Part shown: positions 32,898 to 40,155 of the stretch, one piece after another
Layout: the number at the start of each line of letters is the position of its first letter
Numbering within the stretch: the first letter of the stretch is position 1
Assembly: GCA_938002955.1 (NCBI GenBank)
Contig: CALLAA010000045.1
Coordinates: 1-64,000, forward strand
DNA from: an uncultured Acidimicrobiales bacterium
Lineage (GTDB): Bacteria > Actinomycetota > Acidimicrobiia > Acidimicrobiales > SHLQ01
Reading direction: 5' to 3'
Length of the DNA: 64,000 bases
Program-made: the position numbers and the translations under genes
The notes under the pieces: model-generated
The model's input: the letters and a program-made list of their open reading frames with translations, nothing else
Told to the model about the DNA's origin: nothing
Database searches by the model: none

Positions 32898-34001
32898 GTG
32901 GGAACTGTTCGCCCCATGGAGATCGCCGACGGCCCGCGTGTCGCAGAGATCCACGCGAACGTCTTCGGGCATGTCGGGAATTCAGAGGAGGAAATCCGCG
33001 AGGCGTACTCGCCTTCCTTTCTCTCCGAGCTGCTCGACCATCGCTACGCGGAACACTCAGCGCCACCGCTCGTCTTCGAACAGGACGGCACCATCGCCGG
33101 CTTCGTTCTGTGCTTGTGCCGCCCAGCGATCTTCAACGGCGAGAACATCTGGGTGTCGAGCACATCACACCTCGGTGTCGACCCCGAATACCGGTCATCG
33201 CTCGCAGCGGTCCACCTCCTTCGGGCAATCGCCGACGGCCCACAAGACATGACCTACATCGACCGGTCCAATATGTCGGGCAGAAAGGCCGAACAGGCCG
33301 CTGGGTTCACCGCAATTCCGGAGTACTCCCTTCGGTGGACGCGCATGCTTCGGCCTGGTGAGGCCGCGACCAATCGTCTCGCAGATGCTGCGGGAAAACC
33401 GGTCCTGCGCAACGTCGGGCCGTTCATTGAACGGGCGCTTCCCAAGCCAATGCGCAGTCAACTCGCGGCGCCGATCCCACCGCGCCCACCCGCGTTGGCT
33501 GTGGAGACGCTCACGCTCGACCATGTGGTTTCGACAGGACACTCTCTGCTTCCCGAGTTTGATCTGCACCCCGTGCTCGACGATCCCGACCACGTCCAGC
33601 ACGAGTGGGACCAGCTCGACCGGCTCCAAAGCAGCAGCCGGATACTTCGCCACGTTCTGCTCTCGAAACGAGGGGACGTCGTTGGCTGGTACATCGTTTC
33701 GATCAGCCCGTTCGGCTGGGCAGAAGTCATGCAGTTCGTCGCCAAGCGGCCAGCCCAACGAATGGCCATGATCAGCCTGATTCACGACCTCGCCGAGTCC
33801 GAGGCGACTCGAGTCTCTGGGCATCTCCCGCCATGGCTTCTCTACGACATCGAAGGACTCGGCTGCAAGATCACGGCTCACGAATCCACCGTTGCCGTCC
33901 ACTCGCACACGCTCGAACTTCTCCCAGCGTTCGCCAACAACAAGGTCTGGTTGAGTGCCTTGGAAGGTGAAACTGTGATGAGCCCGCTGACGGCTCGGTG
34001 A
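32898..34001 (+). CDS. GNAT-family acyltransferase, probably tandem domain
   Basis: The N-terminal 150 residues follow the GNAT order: MEIADGPRVAEIHANVF, a strand pair IAGFVLCLCRP, then the CoA region LGVDPEYRSSLAAVHLLRAI. The C-terminal half (about 230-350) has a second, weaker GNAT-like pattern (DVVGWYIVSISPFGWAEVMQF). With 367 residues it is about twice a single domain. It could move the carrier-bound aminoacyl group onto an acceptor, or acylate it. Its GTG start is 2 nt from the carrier stop. Confidence 0.7.
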   Translation: MGTVRPMEIADGPRVAEIHANVFGHVGNSEEEIREAYSPSFLSELLDHRYAEHSAPPLVFEQDGTIAGFVLCLCRPAIFNGENIWVSSTSHLGVDPEYRSSLAAVHLLRAIADGPQDMTYIDRSNMSGRKAEQAAGFTAIPEYSLRWTRMLRPGEAATNRLADAAGKPVLRNVGPFIERALPKPMRSQLAAPIPPRPPALAVETLTLDHVVSTGHSLLPEFDLHPVLDDPDHVQHEWDQLDRLQSSSRILRHVLLSKRGDVVGWYIVSISPFGWAEVMQFVAKRPAQRMAMISLIHDLAESEATRVSGHLPPWLLYDIEGLGCKITAHESTVAVHSHTLELLPAFANNKVWLSALEGETVMSPLTAR

Positions 34002-34867
34002 ACGGCTTGCGCATCATGCTCGCCGCCGACGAGGCGATCGGACCGCGCGTCGCCACGCTCATCTCACGCTCGGCCCATGACCTTGCCGCGATTGCAACAC
34101 CACCGTCGACGGTCGACAACCCGAGGAGCCTCTCCTCGACCGCACGTTCTTTGGCGATCCCGTGCCTCGACGCACGCCAGCTCGATAGCGAGTCGCTGGT
34201 CGACGACATTCGATCCGTCGACGCCGACGTCTTGGTAAACGTCCATTCGCTGACGAAGATCTCCACGAATGTGTTGGACCTCTTCACCGTCGGCGCGTGG
34301 AACCTGCACCCCGGCCCGCTGCCCGAGGGTGCCGGCGCGAACGTCCCGAGCTGGGCGATTGCGCTCGGGTGGGAGTCCCACGGGGTGACCCTGCACAAAA
34401 TGACCGCCGAATACGACGATGGCCACATCAGCTATGAGGAACGCTTTCCGATCGCCCCCAATGCGACGGGCCTCACACTCTCGGCTGAATGCAGTCGCCG
34501 AGGCCTTGGTCTGCTCGCACAGCTACTCGCCGCCCTCGAGCGTCCAACGACGGTTCCAGCGATGCCTCAAGATCGATCGCTGCGGCGATATTTCGGCCGG
34601 AAGCAGCCCCACGACGGCATCGTTGCGTGGAGCTGGCCCGCTTCGCAGATCGAGGCGTTCGTGCGTGCGTGCGACTTTCGCCCGTTCCCAAGCCCATGGG
34701 CACCGCCGCAAGCAACGATCGGCACGACCGTGTACGAGTTGCTGTCGGTCGAGATCGGCGAACACACAACAGAACCAGCAGGAACCATCATGGCGGGAGA
34801 TTCACTCTCCATCGCCACCGCAGACCGCTGGATCACACTCACCGAGGTGAGAGAGGTAGAGACATGA
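33998..34867 (+). CDS. Formyltransferase family protein (10-formyl-THF dependent type)
   Basis: The N-terminal formyltransferase domain is clear: Asn102 and His104 in WNLHPGPLPEGAG, and Asp140 in YDDGHI, the Asn-His-Asp triad of methionyl-tRNA and hydroxyornithine formyltransferases. The C-terminal about 100 residues resemble the Fmt C-terminal barrel (WSWPASQIEAFVRAC, FPSPWAPP). At 289 residues and inside a carrier-protein operon, it more likely N-formylates an amino-acid intermediate than initiator tRNA. The GTGA start overlaps the GNAT stop; its own stop overlaps the next start. Confidence 0.88.
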   Translation: MNGLRIMLAADEAIGPRVATLISRSAHDLAAIATPPSTVDNPRSLSSTARSLAIPCLDARQLDSESLVDDIRSVDADVLVNVHSLTKISTNVLDLFTVGAWNLHPGPLPEGAGANVPSWAIALGWESHGVTLHKMTAEYDDGHISYEERFPIAPNATGLTLSAECSRRGLGLLAQLLAALERPTTVPAMPQDRSLRRYFGRKQPHDGIVAWSWPASQIEAFVRACDFRPFPSPWAPPQATIGTTVYELLSVEIGEHTTEPAGTIMAGDSLSIATADRWITLTEVREVET

Positions 34868-35874
34868 CGAAGGAAACGCCAACACGGTTCGAGACGTTCT
34901 CGACCTGCCCACAGTCGTCGGCGGTTGACCAGCACGTGTATCTCGACAAGGTACGTGAGGCATCCCGATGGTGTGATCGGTATGGCTACGACGGGATGCT
35001 CGTCTACTACGACCATTCGCTTGTCGACCCGTGGCTCGTTGCCGCAGAGATACTACGTGTCACCGAGACCCTCGCTCCCCTCGTCGCCGTCCAACCAACA
35101 GCGATGCCCCCGTACAGCGTGGCCAAGATGCTCGCGTCGATGAGCCACCTCTATGAGCGCCGCCTCTACCTCAACATGATCGCTGGAGGCTTCAAGGGCG
35201 ACCTCCAAGCAATTGGCGATGAGACGCCACACGACAGGCGGTACGACCGGTTGAAGGAATTCACCGAGATCGTCCTCGGACTCACCGACGGTGACGCCGT
35301 TACCCACCAGGGCGAGTGGTACACAGCGAACGCACTCAAGCTCGCGCCAGCCATACCTGAAGAACTTCGACCGGGATTACTGATGTCGGGCTCCTCCCCC
35401 GCTGGCCTCGCAACCGCGTCTGCCCTCGGCGCAACCGCTATCCAATACCCAGAACCCGCTGGCCAAGAGACCACCACCGCCCCGGAGGGCACGACTACCG
35501 GGATCAGGGTCGGGATCATTGCTCGGCCAGATTCCGCCGAGGCCTGGCGCGTTGCCCACGACCGCTTTCCGCCCAACCGCCGGGGCGAATTGCTCCACGG
35601 GATGGCAATGGCCAAATCTGACTCCCACTGGCATTCGACGCTGTCGCAGCTGGCTGAAGAGTCGGCGAGCGAAGGAAACTGCTATTGGCTCGGGCCGTTC
35701 CAGAACTACGACACGTTCTGCCCCTACCTCGTCGGCAGCTACGACGAAGTTGCCCCACAGCTGGCGGCGTACTGGGAGGCCGGCCACCGCACCATCATTC
35801 TCGATTCGCCACGCGATGAGGACGACCTATCGACCACGGCCGAGGTCCTCAACAGGGTGGCCCTACCGGCGTAG
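34864..35874 (+). CDS. Luciferase-like (LLM) flavin-dependent monooxygenase
   Basis: The 336-residue TIM-barrel protein has LLM signatures: GYDGMLVYYDHSLVDPW, LAPLVAVQPTAMPPYSVAKM and LYLNMIAGGF. They resemble SsuD and natural-product LLM enzymes. It would use reduced FMN from a reductase to hydroxylate or oxidise the pathway intermediate. It is the last gene of the operon, coupled by ATGA to the formyltransferase and convergent with a flavoprotein reductase gene, 4 nt apart. That neighbour could supply electrons, but its direction means separate expression. Confidence 0.88.
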   Translation: MTKETPTRFETFSTCPQSSAVDQHVYLDKVREASRWCDRYGYDGMLVYYDHSLVDPWLVAAEILRVTETLAPLVAVQPTAMPPYSVAKMLASMSHLYERRLYLNMIAGGFKGDLQAIGDETPHDRRYDRLKEFTEIVLGLTDGDAVTHQGEWYTANALKLAPAIPEELRPGLLMSGSSPAGLATASALGATAIQYPEPAGQETTTAPEGTTTGIRVGIIARPDSAEAWRVAHDRFPPNRRGELLHGMAMAKSDSHWHSTLSQLAEESASEGNCYWLGPFQNYDTFCPYLVGSYDEVAPQLAAYWEAGHRTIILDSPRDEDDLSTTAEVLNRVALPA

Positions 35875-35878
35875 GTCG

Positions 35879-37093
35879 TTACGACTTCTTGGCGGCTGCA
35901 GCCTCGGCGAATGCCAGCGCATCATCCCACGTGGCCCCTTGGGTCATCTGCATGCGGTACTGCATGACGTGTTTGGGACGGTTCAACCCGAACACTCCGG
36001 TGAGCATGCCGTTGCGACCAAAGATCGCGGCGAACCGCTTCTCCTCGATCGATCCATCGATGATCTTCATATCGTCGGTGCCTGTTGGTCGTCCAGCGAG
36101 CTGGAGCTTGTAGCTGTACTGGTCGCTCCAGAACCATGGCACCGGCGCAAACGCCTCAGTCTCGATACCGGCGATGCGACGCCCGACATAGTTGCCTTGC
36201 TCGACCGCATTTTCCCAGTGCTCTACCCGCATGAGTTCGCCGGCGAACATCGGATTCGTCCAGCGGGCGACGTCGCCGGCGGCATAGACGTTGGGGGCGG
36301 CCTCGCAGTACTCGTTCGCAACGATGCCGTTGTCGATTGTGAGCCCAGACCCGTGGAGCCATTCGGTGTTTGGTACGACGCCGATCCCGATGACGACGAT
36401 GTCGGCATCGAGGACCGAGCCATCGTCGAGTTCAACGCCGGTGATCGCATCGTGTCCGAGGAGACTCGTGACGCCGGTCGAAAGTCGGAGGTCCACTCCT
36501 TCCTCGCGATGCAGATCACCACAGATCGTGCCGATGACCGGACCAAGTCCCCGTTCCATCGGAACCGTTGCAGCCTCGATAATCGTTACCTGGTGTCCAG
36601 CCCGGTGCGCCGTTGCAGCCGCTTCGGCTCCGATGAAGCCCGCACCGATCACGACGACCTTCTTCGCCTCACCGCCGAGTTCTGCGCGAAGCATCGACGC
36701 GTCGTCGAGCGTACGAAGCACATGGACCCCGGCGAGGGCATCGGACCTAGGCAGCGTTCGCGGACGAGCGCCCGTGGCGAGAACGATCGCATCACCAGCG
36801 ATGACAGACCCATCGGCGAGCGTCACCGCGGTTGCGGCAACGTCGAGTGCAACAGCCGCGTTAGACGCGTGAAGCGTGACGTCCAACTCGTCCCACGCGT
36901 CAGGTTGGACAAGGTGTAGACGGTCGACATCCCAATCGCCGTTGAGATACTGCTTGGACAGAGGTGGCCGATCATAGGGGCGATGTGGTTCGTCCCCGAC
37001 GAGTGCGATACTCCCGTCGAAGCCGGAGCGACGCAGGCTGCCGGCACACCGAATACCAGCGAGGCTCGCTCCGACGATCACGACGCTATTCAC
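35879..37093 (-). CDS. NAD(P)/FAD-dependent ferredoxin reductase-like flavoprotein
   Basis: In 404 residues it has an FAD Rossmann site (VVIVGASLAGIRCAGSLR), YDRPPLSKQYL, an NAD(P) site (VVVIGAGFIGAEAAATAHRAG) and a second FAD motif NVYAAGDVARW, the order of rubredoxin/putidaredoxin/ferredoxin reductases serving oxygenases. The C-terminal reductase domain (PWFWSDQYSYKLQLAG) matches. It passes electrons from NAD(P)H to a ferredoxin; no ferredoxin or P450 gene lies in this window. It is 5 nt downstream of the aminotransferase gene, on the same transcript. Confidence 0.92.
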   Translation of the reverse strand: MNSVVIVGASLAGIRCAGSLRRSGFDGSIALVGDEPHRPYDRPPLSKQYLNGDWDVDRLHLVQPDAWDELDVTLHASNAAVALDVAATAVTLADGSVIAGDAIVLATGARPRTLPRSDALAGVHVLRTLDDASMLRAELGGEAKKVVVIGAGFIGAEAAATAHRAGHQVTIIEAATVPMERGLGPVIGTICGDLHREEGVDLRLSTGVTSLLGHDAITGVELDDGSVLDADIVVIGIGVVPNTEWLHGSGLTIDNGIVANEYCEAAPNVYAAGDVARWTNPMFAGELMRVEHWENAVEQGNYVGRRIAGIETEAFAPVPWFWSDQYSYKLQLAGRPTGTDDMKIIDGSIEEKRFAAIFGRNGMLTGVFGLNRPKHVMQYRMQMTQGATWDDALAFAEAAAAKKS

Positions 37094-37098
37094 GAGAG

Positions 37099-38319
37099 CT
37101 ACCCCTGTTTGTAGTTCGCCAGGAACTTCTCCAGGCGCTCTAATGCGTAGCGCAGATCACGGACTCGCGGAAGGAACACGATCCGGAAATGGTCGGGCTC
37201 GGGCCAATTGAACCCGGTGCCCTGGACCATCAGGATTTGTTCGGATCGCAAGAAGTCGAGCACGAATTGCTGGTCGTCGGTGATGTTGAACCGAGCGGTG
37301 TCGATCTTCGGGAACAGGTACAAGGCACCAGCGGGCTTGGTGCAGGACACGCCTGGGATTGCGTTGATCATCTCGTATGCAACGTCGCGCTGCTCGTACA
37401 GGCGCCCACCTGGAGTGATGAACTCGCTGATGCTCTGGTAACCGCCGAGCGACGACTGGATCGCGTGCTGGGCTGGCACGTTGGCACAGAGTCGCATCGA
37501 CGCCAGCATGCGCAGGCCTTCCATGTAGCTGGCAGCGCGCTTTTTGTCACCGCTCAAGGTGAGCCAGCCGGAACGGAAGCCTGCAACGCGGTACGTCTTT
37601 GAGAGGCCGTTCATCGTGAGAAAGATCAGATCATCGGCGAGCGAGGCAATGCACGTATGTTGCGCGTCGTCGTACACGATCTTGTCGTAGATCTCGTCGG
37701 CCATGACCACGAGGTCGAACTCGCGGGCGACGTCGACGATCTGTAGGAGCAGTTCCTTGGAGTAGACAGCTCCCGTTGGATTGTTCGGATTGATGACGAC
37801 AATGGCTTTGGTTCGGTCGGTGATCTTTGACCGAATGTCATCGATGTCGGGGAACCAGTCCGCTGCCTCGTCGCAGCGGTAGTGCACGGGCACACCGCCG
37901 CCGAGGGTCGTGGTCGCAGTCCACAGGGGGTAGTCGGGGCTCGGGATCAGAACTTCGTCGCCGTTGTTGAGCAACGCGCCGAGCGCCATGCCGATGAGCT
38001 CGCTCACGCCATTACCAATGAAAATGTCGTCGATCTCGACGCCCGTGATCCCCATGCGCTGGTTGTATTGCATGACCGCTTTGCGCGCGGAGTAGATGCC
38101 CTGGGAGTCCGAATAGCCCTGAGCCGTCGGCAGGTTCCGCATCATGTCGACGAGCACCTCGTCGGGCGCTTCAAAGCCGAACGGGGCGGGGTTGCCGATG
38201 TTCAACTTCGTGATTCGGTGTCCCTCGTGTTCGAGGCGGTTCGCCTCGTCGAGAATCGGACCTCGAATGTCGTAGAGGACGTCGTCGAGCTTCGTGGACT
38301 TCTGCACGGACTTAGCCAT
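37099..38319 (-). CDS. AlaA-like pyridoxal-phosphate aminotransferase
   Basis: The 406-residue class I aminotransferase has the substrate/PLP motifs NIGNPAPFGFEAP, YSDSQGI, NPNNPTGAVYS, DEIYDKIVYDD and the Schiff-base lysine in MNGLSKTYRVAGFRSGW. The sequence is characteristic of the AlaA group that converts glutamate and pyruvate to alanine and 2-oxoglutarate. It sits upstream of the ferredoxin-reductase-like gene. A TAGCCT box lies 7 nt before the ATG. Confidence 0.93.
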   Translation of the reverse strand: MAKSVQKSTKLDDVLYDIRGPILDEANRLEHEGHRITKLNIGNPAPFGFEAPDEVLVDMMRNLPTAQGYSDSQGIYSARKAVMQYNQRMGITGVEIDDIFIGNGVSELIGMALGALLNNGDEVLIPSPDYPLWTATTTLGGGVPVHYRCDEAADWFPDIDDIRSKITDRTKAIVVINPNNPTGAVYSKELLLQIVDVAREFDLVVMADEIYDKIVYDDAQHTCIASLADDLIFLTMNGLSKTYRVAGFRSGWLTLSGDKKRAASYMEGLRMLASMRLCANVPAQHAIQSSLGGYQSISEFITPGGRLYEQRDVAYEMINAIPGVSCTKPAGALYLFPKIDTARFNITDDQQFVLDFLRSEQILMVQGTGFNWPEPDHFRIVFLPRVRDLRYALERLEKFLANYKQG

Positions 38320-38326
38320 GCCCTTC

Positions 38327-38332
38327 AGGCTA
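38327..38332 (-). promoter_or_regulatory. -10 box (TAGCCT) for the AlaA-like gene
   Basis: On the minus strand TAGCCT is 7 nt upstream of the ATG at 38319, with no clear ribosome-binding site beyond GAAGGG. Leaderless or short-leader transcript. Confidence 0.35.
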
Positions 38333-38355
38333 GGAGATCTGCGACGTATCGGGAG

Positions 38356-38943
38356 TTAGCCCCCGGCGACGGCCCAGATGCCGAGCCCGAGCGTTGCCAG
38401 GCCGCCGACCTGGGTCCCGATACGCAGGACCTGTGGGGTGAGCCGCGGTCCAACAACACCAGCGCTCATTCCGAGGATCGGGTGCCACACCGCCGAAACC
38501 AGCACGATCCCGAGCGAAAAGGCAATGAGCGCCGGACGGTCTCCCGCAAACGGCATGGCGGACAACATCGCGAGCCAACTACCGAGGGCCGTCGGCATGA
38601 GCGACGTGAGGAGCAGAAACGTTCGCAGGGGCCGCGACACCGTGGTTGCGCGTTCTTGAATAACCAATGGCCGGGTCAACAGCGCAATGCCGAAGCCCAC
38701 GAGAAGTATGGCGGTGAGGAGCTGCGCAACGTCGAAGAAGCGTCCAGGCAACGCCGCGCCCATGGAAACCACAGCCACCGCCACGGCTCCCAAGATTGCG
38801 TCACCTCCGGCGATTCCAGCAGCTGCCCGAACACCCGATGATCGACCTTGAACGCTCGCCACCTGGACCAGCGAGACGCTGATCGGGCCAGGCATTGCGA
38901 CGGTTAGCAGTCCGAAGGCGATTCCAAGAACGAGAATTTCCAT
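38356..38943 (-). CDS. LysE/RhtB-family amino-acid exporter
   Basis: The ATG at 38943 gives 195 residues with about six membrane helices. The family signature is LTVAMPGPISVSLVQVASVQGRS, followed by GIAGGDAILGAVAV. It would export an amino acid or related cation from the cytoplasm. It is divergent from an Lrp/AsnC regulator by 82 nt, the common arrangement in which the regulator senses the exported amino acid and controls its exporter. Confidence 0.82.
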   Translation of the reverse strand: MEILVLGIAFGLLTVAMPGPISVSLVQVASVQGRSSGVRAAAGIAGGDAILGAVAVAVVSMGAALPGRFFDVAQLLTAILLVGFGIALLTRPLVIQERATTVSRPLRTFLLLTSLMPTALGSWLAMLSAMPFAGDRPALIAFSLGIVLVSAVWHPILGMSAGVVGPRLTPQVLRIGTQVGGLATLGLGIWAVAGG

Positions 38944-38977
38944 GACCACAGTATCGAGGGCCGACGACCGCAAAGGC

Positions 38978-39003
38978 AGCGGACTTTGCTGGCGAATTCC
39001 GCT
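38978..39003. promoter_or_regulatory. Inverted repeat between the LysE and Lrp genes
   Basis: agcgga (38978-38983) and tccgct (38998-39003) are separated by 14 nt in the divergent region. It is a candidate site for the adjacent Lrp/AsnC protein, overlapping the expected -35 zones. Confidence 0.4.
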
Positions 39004-39011
39004 ACTTCCCG

Positions 39012-39017
39012 TATATT
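39012..39017 (+). promoter_or_regulatory. -10 box (TATATT) for the Lrp regulator
   Basis: TATATT lies 8 nt before the ATG at 39026 without a ribosome-binding site; leaderless transcript likely. Confidence 0.5.
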
Positions 39018-39025
39018 TGTTTGTC

Positions 39026-39472
39026 ATGGATGCCTTGGACCACAAAATGCTCGGCCTACTTGCTCAGGATGGCCGTATGTCGATCACCGACCTTGCCGAC
39101 GAGTTACCGCTGAGCATCTCCGCGACACGAGATCGACTCAAGCGGCTCGAAACGTCCGGCGTCATCGATGGATTTGGGGTGCGGGTCAACGCAACGGCTC
39201 TCGGCCGAACGATCGAGGCGCTCGTGGACGTTCGGCTCGGCCCGTCGATCCTTACGTCAGACGCTGAGTCGTCGATCCGGGCAATGGATGCCGTCGTCGA
39301 TGCCATGCATCTCACGGGACGGTTCGATATGCAGCTATACGTCGTTGCTCGTGATGTAGCCGAACTCGACCAACTTCTCACGCAACTTCGCGAAGACGTC
39401 GGCGCAGAAGAGACCAATAGTCGCCTCGTACTACGAACACTCGATGGCTTTCCGCGCACTCCAACCGGTTAG
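39026..39472 (+). CDS. Lrp/AsnC family transcriptional regulator
   Basis: The 148-residue protein has the N-terminal helix-turn-helix (DHKMLGLLAQDGRMSITDLA, then SATRDRLKRLETSGVIDGFG) and the C-terminal RAM ligand domain (ALVDVRLGPS, HLTGRFDMQLYVVARD). The ATG at 39026 is preceded by TATATT and fits the family start MDALDHKML. It likely binds an amino acid and regulates the divergent LysE exporter and itself. Confidence 0.93.
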   Translation: MDALDHKMLGLLAQDGRMSITDLADELPLSISATRDRLKRLETSGVIDGFGVRVNATALGRTIEALVDVRLGPSILTSDAESSIRAMDAVVDAMHLTGRFDMQLYVVARDVAELDQLLTQLREDVGAEETNSRLVLRTLDGFPRTPTG

Positions 39473-39546
39473 CTACGGCGTCCAGCCTCCGACGAACATA
39501 TACACAATCATGCTCCAGAAGCCGCCTCGCACGCCGATGCAATACT

Positions 39547-40155
39547 GTGCGATCACTCCGAAACGTCACCTCGATCACCATGACCACGATGTGCGTCGTG
39601 TTCATGGTTACGGCGTGCTCCAATAGCGCATCCGAGGACACCCGTGCACCCGTCGACTCGATCCCATTTGCGGGCGACGACCTCGTCGACTCCGAGGCGC
39701 TCGACAACGATCTTGTCGATCCAGACGCGGACCTCACCGAAGACATCGACGACCTACCGCTCGACGTCGCTCCCGACGAGCCAGTGACCGACGATGTCGC
39801 CGCCGCCCTCACCGATATCAGCGCTGACGACAGCGCAACATCCCCCGTCGAAATCGGCGCTCCGGTACCCGACCCCACCCACGTCGGGACTACCGCGGTC
39901 ACAGTCGAGGCGCTGATGCGGGAACTATCGGTCGCTTATGCAGGCACGGGCGAACTCATTGGCGAGGTGCACCGGACGGCCGGAGGCGGCACGTTCACAT
40001 TCTCACTCACCGGCGGAACGACATCCGACCTGGTGGGCGCCCACCTCGTAACGGTTGGGTTTTCCACCGTGGATGACCCCGACCAGCCATCGATGATCGT
40101 TGGGCATCGCGCCGAGACGATCACGCTCGCCAAATACGAACTCGCCACTGGCTAG
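39547..40155 (+). CDS. Putative acidic lipoprotein
   Basis: From the GTG at 39547 the 202 residues begin with a basic n-region (MRSLRN), a hydrophobic stretch and a lipobox VTAC, so Cys24 would be lipidated and the protein held on the outer membrane face. Residues about 40-100 are very rich in Asp and Glu ([17 protein letters not shown]), low-complexity and probably disordered. The C-terminal about 90 residues look like a small beta domain ([17 protein letters not shown]). I recognise no family. Its stop overlaps that of the hydantoinase gene. Confidence 0.65.
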   Translation: MRSLRNVTSITMTTMCVVFMVTACSNSASEDTRAPVDSIPFAGDDLVDSEALDNDLVDPDADLTEDIDDLPLDVAPDEPVTDDVAAALTDISADDSATSPVEIGAPVPDPTHVGTTAVTVEALMRELSVAYAGTGELIGEVHRTAGGGTFTFSLTGGTTSDLVGAHLVTVGFSTVDDPDQPSMIVGHRAETITLAKYELATG

